Positions 1 to 6,676 of a DNA stretch of 14,843 nucleotides are shown here, piece after piece. The stretch is taken from assembly GCA_002310155.1 (NCBI GenBank), contig DBYF01000146.1, positions 25,405 through 40,247 on the forward strand, read 5' to 3'. Source of the stretch: Mageeibacillus sp. UBA1193 (lineage in GTDB: Bacteria; Bacillota; Clostridia; Saccharofermentanales; Saccharofermentanaceae). The position numbers and the translations under genes are program-made. Below the pieces are notes generated by a model, which did no database searches, was not told the origin of the DNA, and saw only the letters and a program-made list of their open reading frames with translations. Position 1 is the first letter of the stretch. Each line of letters begins with the position of its first letter.

Positions 1-27
1 TATATGGAGAAGAAGCCGAATGTATAA
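1..27 (+). CDS. Possible 3' end of an upstream gene (partial)
   Basis: Frame 1 is open from the first base and closes at a TAA at 25-27, giving a tail that ends in MEKKPNV. It would overlap the start of the methyltransferase gene by 8 nt, a usual arrangement for translationally coupled genes. Only nine codons are visible, so no function can be assigned and the reading frame may be chance. Confidence 0.3.
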   Translation, partial: YMEKKPNV

Positions 28-589
28 GGTCACGTTTAACGGTAAGGAAATAACGGTAAATACGGAAAGTTCTCTATTCTCTCCGAAGGAGGCGGACAGA
101 GGAACGCTTGCCATGCTCAAGCATGTCGAGTTCCAGGAAGAGGACAAGGTCCTTGATCTGGGCTGCGGCTGCGGGATCGTGTCACTGGCCGCGGCGGCGA
201 ACGGCGTGAAGCCTGAGAACATCGTGCTTACCGATGTCGATGCGCTGGCAGTAAGGACCGCAGAGAAAAACATGCGCGCGAACGGTTTCCCCGGAGCGGT
301 TTTCGTGACGGGCGACGCGCTTACGAATGTGCCGGGATCCGACTTCGACCTGATCCTCAGTAACCCGCCGTACCACACCGACTTCAAAGTCGCGAAAACA
401 TTTATCGAAAAGGGCTTTAACCGCCTGAAAATCCGCGGTAGAATGTTCATGGTCACTAAGAGGAAAGACTGGTACAAGAACAAGCTGATCGCGATCTTCG
501 GCGGAGTGAAGATCTACGAAGAAGACGGATACTTCGTCTTCGAAGCCCAGAAGAGATCGATGAGCTATTCCACCAGAAAGAAGAAGTGA
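20..589 (+). CDS. Class I SAM-dependent methyltransferase, RsmC/small-domain type
   Basis: This is a 189-residue protein that probably methylates RNA or protein using S-adenosylmethionine. The SAM-binding loop is VLDLGCGCG at about residues 44-52, an acidic post-motif residue follows at D72 (TDVDAL), and the NPPY catalytic motif sits at 115-118. NPPY is typical of amino-group methyltransferases acting on adenine, guanine or glutamine. The length fits the single-domain 'methyltransferase small' (MTS) family, related to the catalytic half of RsmC (16S rRNA guanine-N2). The duplicated N-terminal half of full-length RsmC is absent. The ATG at 20 has GGAGAA at 6-11 with 8 nt spacing. The C-terminus is lysine- and arginine-rich, which fits RNA contact. 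Family assignment is secure; the substrate is not determinable from sequence. Confidence 0.85.
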   Translation: MYKVTFNGKEITVNTESSLFSPKEADRGTLAMLKHVEFQEEDKVLDLGCGCGIVSLAAAANGVKPENIVLTDVDALAVRTAEKNMRANGFPGAVFVTGDALTNVPGSDFDLILSNPPYHTDFKVAKTFIEKGFNRLKIRGRMFMVTKRKDWYKNKLIAIFGGVKIYEEDGYFVFEAQKRSMSYSTRKKK

Positions 590-601
590 AACAGGGGTTT
601 G

Positions 602-621
602 AGTGCTTTTCGAAAAGCACT
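602..621. repeat. Perfect 20-nt palindrome between genes
   Basis: The bases 602-621 read identically on both strands (half-site AGTGCTTTTC). As RNA it forms an 8-bp stem with a TCGA loop, extendable by G-T wobble pairs. No T-run follows, so it is not a typical intrinsic terminator. It lies between the methyltransferase stop and the next gene. It could be an mRNA processing or stability hairpin, or an operator for a dimeric regulator. Confidence 0.5.
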
Positions 622-639
622 TGATCAGATACGGGCGTT

Positions 640-1371
640 ATGAAAGAAAAAGAGAACGACATCTACCGTATTTACTATCTGGACAGAAACGAGAAAGACC
701 GAAAGAGAAATAAGCGCTATGTAGTCAGTATGGTCGCCACATTTCTGATCGGTCTTGCTGTTATGGTCGTTGCGTGCTCGCTGCTCTGTATGCATATTCC
801 CGGGATGAAAGGACAGATTCTGGCGATGATCCCGATCCCGGTGATCGCATTTCTGATGTGGTTTATCATGTCGAAGGTCCTGACACGCGGCTACGCGAAG
901 GCGCTTCAGAAGGAAGTATATAAGATCCCGGATGCGCACAAAATGTTCGATATCGAGCCACTCTCAGATCCCACGAAGATGGATACATGGTACCACGAGG
1001 GCGCGATTTGCCTCATGAGTCAGGAAGACCGTGCGCTGGATCTTTTCTATAACTGGCTGATGGATACCGGCCTTGCTAAGGAAGGCCGAGTCAGACTCTA
1101 CCGTGTCACCAAAGAGCAGCTCATGATGAAGTATATTTTTCTCGAGGACATCGGAAGCCACCGGCTGTGTGAGGAGTATCTCGTGTTCCCGCTTTCCGAA
1201 AGCACTATGCCCGGGAAGAAGAAGGAAGTCCGTGAGTTTATGACGGGTTCGCACCATTATCTGCGTATGGCGGAATGGTTCGCGTATATCGTCAACGGTA
1301 CGAGAAATGAAAAAGAATACGGCCTGATCCACGACTATAAGGATCAGATCAAAGATTTTACGGAACTTTAA
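640..1371 (+). CDS. Unrecognised membrane protein, two N-terminal spans and a cytosolic domain
   Basis: The product is 243 residues and I do not recognise the family. The N-terminus (1-27) is highly charged and rich in K, R, D and E. Two hydrophobic segments follow at about 28-50 and 58-78, separated by a short loop. The remaining 165 residues are soluble and mixed-charge. By the positive-inside rule both ends should face the cytoplasm. The soluble part contains several aromatic and histidine residues (TWYHEG near 116-121, GSHHYLRMAEW near 204-214), but no motif I can tie to an activity. The ATG at 640 has no convincing Shine-Dalgarno sequence, so the start is uncertain. The stop at 1369-1371 overlaps the ribosome binding site of the downstream transporter gene, so the two are probably co-transcribed. 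Confidence 0.65.
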   Translation: MKEKENDIYRIYYLDRNEKDRKRNKRYVVSMVATFLIGLAVMVVACSLLCMHIPGMKGQILAMIPIPVIAFLMWFIMSKVLTRGYAKALQKEVYKIPDAHKMFDIEPLSDPTKMDTWYHEGAICLMSQEDRALDLFYNWLMDTGLAKEGRVRLYRVTKEQLMMKYIFLEDIGSHRLCEEYLVFPLSESTMPGKKKEVREFMTGSHHYLRMAEWFAYIVNGTRNEKEYGLIHDYKDQIKDFTEL

Positions 1372-1384
1372 GGAGGGTTATCAC

Positions 1385-2935
1385 ATGCGTGATAAGTGGT
1401 CATCAAGATCAGCTTTTATTCTTGCCGCGATCGGCTCGGCAGTAGGACTCGGAAATGCCTGGCGTTTCCCGGGACTGGCGGCGAAATATGGTGGAGGTGC
1501 CTTCCTGTTCGTATATCTTATCGCGATGCTTGTAGTCGGTATCCCGCTTCTGATGCTGGAGATCGCTGTGGCACGACACACTAAGCAGGGTGCGCCTGGC
1601 TCTATGAGATCTCTGAATAAGAAGGCCGAGAGCATCGGCTGGTTCGGCGTATCGAATGGTATCGGCATCTCGATCTACTACGCGGCGGTATTCGCGTGGG
1701 TCATCATGATGTTCTTCATGAGCTTTAAGTTCATGGGTATCACCGGCTCAGAGGACGCGACGTCAAAAGCAAGCTCCCTGTGGGCGGAGACCATCAAGAC
1801 AACAGGCACGACTTCCGGGTTTACGACCTTCGCATGGCCGGTCCTGATCTGCCTCCTGATCGCGTGGATCCTCTGCTATGTCTGCATCCGCAACGGTACG
1901 ACAACGGTCGGAAAGGTCGTTAAGTATACTGTATCCCTCCCGGTTATCTGCCTTCTGGTCATGGCGGTCAGAGGTATCACGATGTCCGGAGCTATGGATG
2001 GTATCTCGAAACTCTTCGTTCCGAAGTGGAGCGCACTTTCTGACTCCAATCTCTGGGTCGATGCGATCGGCCAGGTATTCTACTCTCTGTCGACATCGAT
2101 GGCCATCATGTTCGCGTACGGTTCTTTCCTCGACGAAAAAGCAAACATCGCGGTCGATGCGATCATCATTGCTTTCTCCGACATGATCATCAGCGTGCTC
2201 GCCGGTGTCGTTATGTTCACGACCATGGCAGGTGTCGGCATGCTGGACAATATGTCCGATTCCGGCATCAAGACAGCTTTTATCATCTATCCGCAGGCGA
2301 TCATCAAGCTCTCTGACAGTGGAGTCGTCAACATGATCTTCGCCTTCATCTTCTACTTCTGCCTGATCACGCTGGCGATCGACTCACTGTTCTCCATTAT
2401 CGAGGGCGTCTCGACAGCGATCTCGGATAAGTTCCATCTCAATAAGAAGAAAACGACACTCACACTCTGCGTTATTGAAGGCGTCATCAGCCTGATCTAT
2501 GTGACTGGCGCAGGCCTTGCGGTCCTCGATATCGTAGACCACTATATCAACAGCTTCACGCTCATTCTGACAGGTATCCTCGAGGTGGTCGTGGCCGGCT
2601 GGTTTTTCAAAACGACGAAGATCCTCGACCAGGTCAACCGGAATACGAAGAACTTCAAGATGCCGGGCTGGTGGTTCCTGCCATCCATCAAGGCCTTTGC
2701 GCCGGCACTCCTCAGCGGCCTGTTCGTATGGAATCTGGTCAACCTCATCCGTGATGGCGGTATTTACGGAAAGGCGGATGATTACTCGATGGCGGGCAAT
2801 ATCATCTTCGGCTGGATAGTCATCGCACTGATCCTGTTGTCGGGTCTGATCATCAAGGCCATCGTCCGGGCGAAAGCGAAGAGCGGCTTTGCCGAGGACG
2901 AACGGTCCTGGGAAGACTACACAGACGAAGCGTAA
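1385..2935 (+). CDS. Sodium-dependent NSS (SNF) family transporter
   Basis: This is a 516-residue polytopic membrane protein of the neurotransmitter:sodium symporter family (LeuT fold), which imports amino acids or related solutes with Na+. The family hallmark in TM1 is GSAVGLGNAWRFP at residues 17-29, where A19, V20 and N24 match LeuT sodium-site residues and R27 the extracellular-gate arginine. The TM6 substrate segment is near 232-247 (FYSLSTSMAIMFAYGS). TM8 carries AIDSLFSIIEG at 331-341, which resembles the D-S...E-G pattern of eukaryotic family members more than LeuT's T-S. About 11-12 membrane segments are visible. The start is fixed by AGGAGG at 1371-1376, 8 nt upstream. A strong terminator follows directly, so this ends its operon. 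The substrate cannot be read from the sequence. Confidence 0.92.
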   Translation: MRDKWSSRSAFILAAIGSAVGLGNAWRFPGLAAKYGGGAFLFVYLIAMLVVGIPLLMLEIAVARHTKQGAPGSMRSLNKKAESIGWFGVSNGIGISIYYAAVFAWVIMMFFMSFKFMGITGSEDATSKASSLWAETIKTTGTTSGFTTFAWPVLICLLIAWILCYVCIRNGTTTVGKVVKYTVSLPVICLLVMAVRGITMSGAMDGISKLFVPKWSALSDSNLWVDAIGQVFYSLSTSMAIMFAYGSFLDEKANIAVDAIIIAFSDMIISVLAGVVMFTTMAGVGMLDNMSDSGIKTAFIIYPQAIIKLSDSGVVNMIFAFIFYFCLITLAIDSLFSIIEGVSTAISDKFHLNKKKTTLTLCVIEGVISLIYVTGAGLAVLDIVDHYINSFTLILTGILEVVVAGWFFKTTKILDQVNRNTKNFKMPGWWFLPSIKAFAPALLSGLFVWNLVNLIRDGGIYGKADDYSMAGNIIFGWIVIALILLSGLIIKAIVRAKAKSGFAEDERSWEDYTDEA

Positions 2936-2940
2936 ACAGA

Positions 2941-2963
2941 GGGACCCGATCGGGTCCCTTTTT
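2941..2963 (+). terminator. Intrinsic terminator after the NSS transporter
   Basis: A perfect inverted repeat (stem GGGACCC, loop GATC, stem GGGTCCC at 2941-2958) is followed at once by five T residues (2959-2963). It begins 5 nt after the transporter stop codon. It separates this operon from the pilus operon. Confidence 0.93.
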
Positions 2964-3058
2964 CTCCTTCCGTTAGCTCCTGCTAACCTTGGAATGCTAA
3001 AATGCCCTGTTATTTGCAGAAAGTTTACAAAATGAGTTCAATTGAAACATCAAATTAA

Positions 3059-3086
3059 TTCAATATTTTCGGGGGTGGTGTATAAT
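3059..3086 (+). promoter_or_regulatory. Candidate promoter of the pilus operon
   Basis: A consensus TATAAT lies at 3081-3086. A weak -35-like TTCAAT lies at 3059-3064 with 16 nt spacing. The flanking region (about 3000-3140) is clearly more AT-rich than the surrounding genes. Transcription would start near 3093, giving a leader of about 85 nt before the first gene. The poor -35 suggests dependence on an activator, which is an inference. No regulator gene is present in the window. Confidence 0.5.
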
Positions 3087-3099
3087 AATCTTGAGAAAT

Positions 3100-3139
3100 T
3101 AGGCAGGCATGCCTATTTTGTCATACCTAAAAACAGGTA
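3100..3139 (+). promoter_or_regulatory. Two tandem hairpins in the pilus operon leader
   Basis: Hairpin 1 is TAGGC-AGGCAT-GCCTA (3100-3115) followed by four T residues. Hairpin 2 is TACCT-AAAAAC-AGGTA (3124-3139). The CCTA in hairpin 2 (3126-3129) can also pair with TAGG of hairpin 1 (3100-3103), so the two are potentially mutually exclusive. The stems are only 5 bp. An attenuator or mRNA-stability role is possible but unproven. A nested 10-nt palindrome AGGCATGCCT lies at 3105-3114. Confidence 0.35.
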
Positions 3140-3177
3140 AAACTAACGAGAGGAGATAGTACTGATCGAACCTGCTT

Positions 3178-3921
3178 ATGAGTGATTGGACAGGTGAAGA
3201 CAAGGGATTGCCGGAACTGGAAGTGCCTTCTGCTGAGGAGGTACAGGTCGGAAGTGTTTCTGAAGAAACAGAGCCGTCCGAGGTCTTTTCTGAAGAGCCC
3301 GAAAGGGTAGAACAACAGGAAGAGACAGCTCCGGATCAGAAACCGGAAGCGGAAGATGCTACGGTAAAAGCACCGGCCGCAGAAGAGAAAAAGGAACAAA
3401 AAACGACTGCAAAATCCAAGAAAAAGCGGAAGAAGAAAACCGCGAAGGACTATGCGATCGAGTTCCTGATCAAGATCGCCATTACGGTGGCGGCAGTTGT
3501 GATCCTTTGTATTTTCGTGGTGGGGATCCACGTAAATCACGGTAACTCGTCCTATCCGATGATCAAAGATGGGGATCTGGTGATCACTTGGAAGCTGGGA
3601 ACCCCGGGAAACGGGGAAGAGATCGCATATAAAGCAGACGGCAAGGTCAAATTCGGCCGGATCGTTGCCCGGGAAGGCGACGAAGTCCGCATCGAGAATG
3701 ACTGTGTTCTGGTGAACGGGTACATCATCGCTGAGGATGTTGTGTATCCAACGAAAGCCGATGGTGCCGTCATATCATTTCCGTATATCGTCCCACAAGG
3801 CACGGTCTTCGTGCTTAATGATTTCCGTTCCGACGTGGGTGATAGTAGAACATATGGGGCCATTCCCATGTCCGATGTAGAAGGAGAAGTCATTCTCGTC
3901 CTGCGCCGGCGGGGAATATAA
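3178..3921 (+). CDS. SipA-like signal-peptidase-fold protein of a pilus locus, probably inactive
   Basis: The 247-residue product has an acidic Glu-rich segment (about 15-70), a very basic segment (71-90, ending KKKRKKKTAK), one membrane span (about 92-118) and an S26 signal peptidase I domain outside the membrane. The domain boxes are visible: SSYPMIKDGD at 124-133 matches the catalytic SMxPTLxxGD box, so S124 sits at the nucleophile position. FGRIVAREGD at 159-168 matches the box normally reading KRVIGxPGD, and the catalytic lysine position is G160. The structural box DSRTYG is at 222-227. Streptococcal SipA, needed for pilus polymerisation, likewise lacks the lysine (it has Gly) and is reported to be non-proteolytic. 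The role here is therefore inferred to be pilus assembly. The long cytoplasmic extension is unusual for the family. An in-frame TGA at 3163-3165 limits the start. AGGAGA at 3151-3156 is about 21 nt from the ATG, farther than normal. Confidence 0.8.
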   Translation: MSDWTGEDKGLPELEVPSAEEVQVGSVSEETEPSEVFSEEPERVEQQEETAPDQKPEAEDATVKAPAAEEKKEQKTTAKSKKKRKKKTAKDYAIEFLIKIAITVAAVVILCIFVVGIHVNHGNSSYPMIKDGDLVITWKLGTPGNGEEIAYKADGKVKFGRIVAREGDEVRIENDCVLVNGYIIAEDVVYPTKADGAVISFPYIVPQGTVFVLNDFRSDVGDSRTYGAIPMSDVEGEVILVLRRRGI

Positions 3922-3954
3922 GAAAGTAATTCATTTTAGGAGGAGTACAACAAA

Positions 3955-5283
3955 ATGAAAAAGCTATTCAAAACGTTATCGGCAATGCTGGTAACTGCAG
4001 TCGCAGTGACTGCACTCACATTGCCCGTGTCTGCTGACACGCAGTACACCGCGATCAACGGAAACAAAGTTACTTTTTACAAGACGTTGATCTTGGACAA
4101 GGACGCGACGATCCCGAATCTGGATTTCACATTCTCCACAGCGGGCGGTGGTGCAGTTTCGAGCCCGGCTTCCGGGAAACTGCCTGTCCTTGCAGGAACC
4201 GGAACGATTTCGGATGTGACTGTGCATTTTACATCGTCACTGACGAAAGATGCTACGAATGCGCATAGTGTTTCTGCTGACTATCAGACAGTTACGCTGC
4301 CGGTTGAGATCGATCTTACTGCTGCTGCATATAGCGAGCCGGGCGTATACCGCTACTATATCACCGAGGCAGATGGAGATTCCCGCGTGCTTTACGATGT
4401 AGATAAGGATCTTGCAGCTACCACCGGTGCTCGCGTAAGAACACTGGATGTATATGTTGAGGACACAGGCGCATCAACACCGGCACTTGCTGTCACAGGC
4501 TATGTTATGTATCTTGGCCAGGTGGCAGATGCTCCGAGTATCGGAACAAATGCTACGAATGGTGATGCAGTCAGCGGCGATGTTGTTATCGGAGACTCGG
4601 GTATCTATGTTACAGGCAACACGGTAACAGAAGCTACCAGTGCCGGAACAAAAACCAATTACATCATGAACGCTTACAAGACCCACGATCTTACTTTCGG
4701 TAAGGAAGTTATCGGAAACCAGGGTTCCCGTGACAAGTATTTTAAGGTAACAGTTACTTGCACAGGCCTTAATGCATCAGACAAGTTCCCGGTTGATATG
4801 TCGCATGCAGTAACTGCGCCGACAAAGACGACCGCTACGACCTATGCAGCTGCAGATATGAGTACAGCAAACAACATCACTCAGCTTACAGGTGAACAGC
4901 TTACTGACGGTTATGATTTCTATCTGCAGGATGGCAACTATGTAACGATCCTCGGTCTTCCGGAAGGCTGTGGTTATACGGTTTCTGAGACCGCAGAAGA
5001 CTATACAAGTAATGAGAGAATCACTGCAACGAATTCTTCTTTGGATTGGGACGGAACTGCCGGCGTGGATGCTCTGGGCGACGATCTGACCGGAACAATG
5101 AACGCTGATAAGCATACCGGTTTCACCAATGAGAAGAAGGGTGTTATCCCGACAGGTGTTCTCCTTGTTGCAACTCCTGTAATCATTGTTGCTCTTATCG
5201 CTGTAGCAGGCGTAGTATTCTTCGCAGTAAGATCTGCAAAGAACAGAGCACAGGAAGACGAGGCTGAGACAGCTGAAGAGTGA
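3955..5283 (+). CDS. Major (backbone) pilin, FctA/T-antigen type, sortase-processed
   Basis: This is a 442-residue surface protein. A signal peptide spans about 1-27, with likely cleavage after VSA. Two FctA-like Ig domains follow. Domain 1 (about 34-240) has the isopeptide triad pattern K43 (FYKT), E138 (YYITE) and N239 (IMN). Domain 2 (about 245-393) has K250 (LTFGKEV), E345 (YTVSE) and N392 (GFTN). Such Lys-Asn bonds make pilins rigid and protease-resistant. The sorting signal is VIPTG at 397-401, then a hydrophobic span (about 402-425) and a charged tail. It differs from LPxTG but fits the (x)xPTG signals used by class B pilus sortases. AGGAGG at 3938-3943 is very strong, as expected for an abundant subunit. 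The sortase gene follows after 73 nt. The lysine that links subunits cannot be identified by eye. Confidence 0.88.
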   Translation: MKKLFKTLSAMLVTAVAVTALTLPVSADTQYTAINGNKVTFYKTLILDKDATIPNLDFTFSTAGGGAVSSPASGKLPVLAGTGTISDVTVHFTSSLTKDATNAHSVSADYQTVTLPVEIDLTAAAYSEPGVYRYYITEADGDSRVLYDVDKDLAATTGARVRTLDVYVEDTGASTPALAVTGYVMYLGQVADAPSIGTNATNGDAVSGDVVIGDSGIYVTGNTVTEATSAGTKTNYIMNAYKTHDLTFGKEVIGNQGSRDKYFKVTVTCTGLNASDKFPVDMSHAVTAPTKTTATTYAAADMSTANNITQLTGEQLTDGYDFYLQDGNYVTILGLPEGCGYTVSETAEDYTSNERITATNSSLDWDGTAGVDALGDDLTGTMNADKHTGFTNEKKGVIPTGVLLVATPVIIVALIAVAGVVFFAVRSAKNRAQEDEAETAEE

Positions 5284-5356
5284 TCCTTCCTCGGGGAAAA
5301 GCGGCCGATTGAATTGACCGCATCTTCGAGCGAGTGCACTGTGTCCGGGAGATCCT

Positions 5357-6052
5357 ATGCGAACGTTCTGGAAAACCATGAACAGCATATACGAGAAAAC
5401 GATGCTCACGATCTTTGTGATCGCGCTGCTTATTGCCGTGTATGCACTCTATGATACCTGGTATGTCTTCGATCATGCGAATGACAGATCCTACCTGAAA
5501 TATAAGCCGGGTGTGGCGGAAGAAGACGGTGTTGTTGCCGATTCACCGATCACATCGGATATGGTGGGCTGGATCACGATGGACGATACGAATATCGACT
5601 ATCCGATCATGCAGGGGGAAGACAATGCTGCATATCTGAACAAAGACCCGTACGGACAGTTTTCACTTTCCGGAAGTATCTTCCTGGACAGCAGAAACAG
5701 CAAGGATTTCACTGATGAATACTCGGTCATCTACGGACACCACATGGAATATGGTGTGATGTTCGGAGCGCTCGATGATTATCTCGATGAAGACTATCTT
5801 TCTTCCCACAGGCACGGTGAACTGCTGGTGGGACGGGATGGTAAGGTGATGTATGAGCTGGAAGCATTCTATGCTATGTCGGCAGATGCCAAGGACGATT
5901 TCATCTTCAATCCTGAATACTATGAGGATCTGTATGCATTCCTGAGTGAGAAGGGCATAGAAGTAAACCACAGGGTTTTGTGCCTCAGTACCTGCGCAGG
6001 TGATACCTCAACGACGAGGGTCGTCGTATTTGCATACATATTAGAAAAATAA
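5357..6052 (+). CDS. Class B sortase, probable pilus polymerase
   Basis: This 231-residue transpeptidase would be membrane-anchored by an N-terminal span (about 15-33) with the enzyme outside. The catalytic residues are H128 in YGHHM (126-130), C213 in LSTCAG (210-215) and R221 in TTRVVVFA (219-226). The segment GSIFLDSRNS (106-115) is characteristic of class B sortases, as is the length. Because it sits between pilin genes, it probably joins pilins through their (V/I)IPTG signals rather than acting in haem uptake like SrtB of staphylococci. The closest known analogue in arrangement is SrtC2 of streptococcal FCT-3 islands. The start has GGGAG at 5347-5351 with 5 nt spacing. The next gene starts 15 nt after the stop. 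The 73-nt gap before it contains only a weak GCGG/CCGC inverted repeat (5301-5321). Confidence 0.93.
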   Translation: MRTFWKTMNSIYEKTMLTIFVIALLIAVYALYDTWYVFDHANDRSYLKYKPGVAEEDGVVADSPITSDMVGWITMDDTNIDYPIMQGEDNAAYLNKDPYGQFSLSGSIFLDSRNSKDFTDEYSVIYGHHMEYGVMFGALDDYLDEDYLSSHRHGELLVGRDGKVMYELEAFYAMSADAKDDFIFNPEYYEDLYAFLSEKGIEVNHRVLCLSTCAGDTSTTRVVVFAYILEK

Positions 6053-6067
6053 TCGGAGATTAGAGCT

Positions 6068-6676
6068 TTGAAAGGTTCAATGAAGAAATATATTTCTTTA
6101 GCAAAAGCACTGGCAGTCATCATGACGCTGTGTGTCATCCTTTCGTGCGCGATTTCTCCGGTACGTGCTGCTTTTGAATACACGCCGATCGTTGCTGAGA
6201 TTCCGTTCAGTTGCGTAAAGGCGGCAGGTATAGACAGCAGCTATGAATTTGTGATCGAAAGACTCGATGCATCTTCTCCGGCGCCCCAGGAGGACGTCGT
6301 GAAGGTGGACGGATCCGGAAACGCAAAATTCGGTGTCGTTATTGATGAGCCCGGCACATACCGCTACAAGGTCTTTGAGAAGGCGGGCGACAATAAAAAC
6401 ATCATCTACGACGATACGGTGTACATGGTGACACTGTTTGTTACCAACAATAACGAGGGTGGTCTGGAATATCAGGTCATCCTGGCAAAAGATGGGATGG
6501 TTAAACCGACAGAAGTGGCTTTTATTAACGATGCAGTCAGAAGAAAGGATCCGATCGTAAAGACCGGTGATATGGGAAAAACCGTTCAGGGCAGAGCATG
6601 GATACTTCTTGCTACGGGCGCAGCATTACTCCTCCTTGCGCCCATAAAGAGAAAGGAGACGGACTATGAAGAATAA
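6068..6676 (+). CDS. Small FctA-domain pilin, FctB-like probable base subunit
   Basis: The 202-residue protein has a signal peptide (about 1-35, cleavage near VRAA) and a single FctA/streptococcal pilin isopeptide-linker domain. K51 (CVKAAG), E104 (KVFEKAG) and N154 (FINDA) are placed to form an intramolecular isopeptide bond. The consensus PGTYRYKVFE...YDDTVYMVTLFVTNN (about 95-127) is clear. The C-terminus has KTGD (165-168, within IVKTGD), a span at about 177-192 and a basic tail. This signal differs from the IPTG of the pilin and adhesin, so another sortase, perhaps the housekeeping enzyme, may attach it to the wall. That would fit a basal role. The TTG at 6068 is chosen because CGGAG (6054-6058) is 9 nt upstream; ATG at 6080 is the alternative. 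The 3' end overlaps the adhesin gene by 11 nt. Confidence 0.85.
   Translation: MKGSMKKYISLAKALAVIMTLCVILSCAISPVRAAFEYTPIVAEIPFSCVKAAGIDSSYEFVIERLDASSPAPQEDVVKVDGSGNAKFGVVIDEPGTYRYKVFEKAGDNKNIIYDDTVYMVTLFVTNNNEGGLEYQVILAKDGMVKPTEVAFINDAVRRKDPIVKTGDMGKTVQGRAWILLATGAALLLLAPIKRKETDYEE

Noticed and set aside
5284..5356. A terminator or attenuator between the pilin and sortase genes.
   Set aside because: Only a 4-bp GCGG/CCGC inverted repeat (5301-5321) is present, with no T-run; transcription probably continues, though partial processing cannot be excluded.
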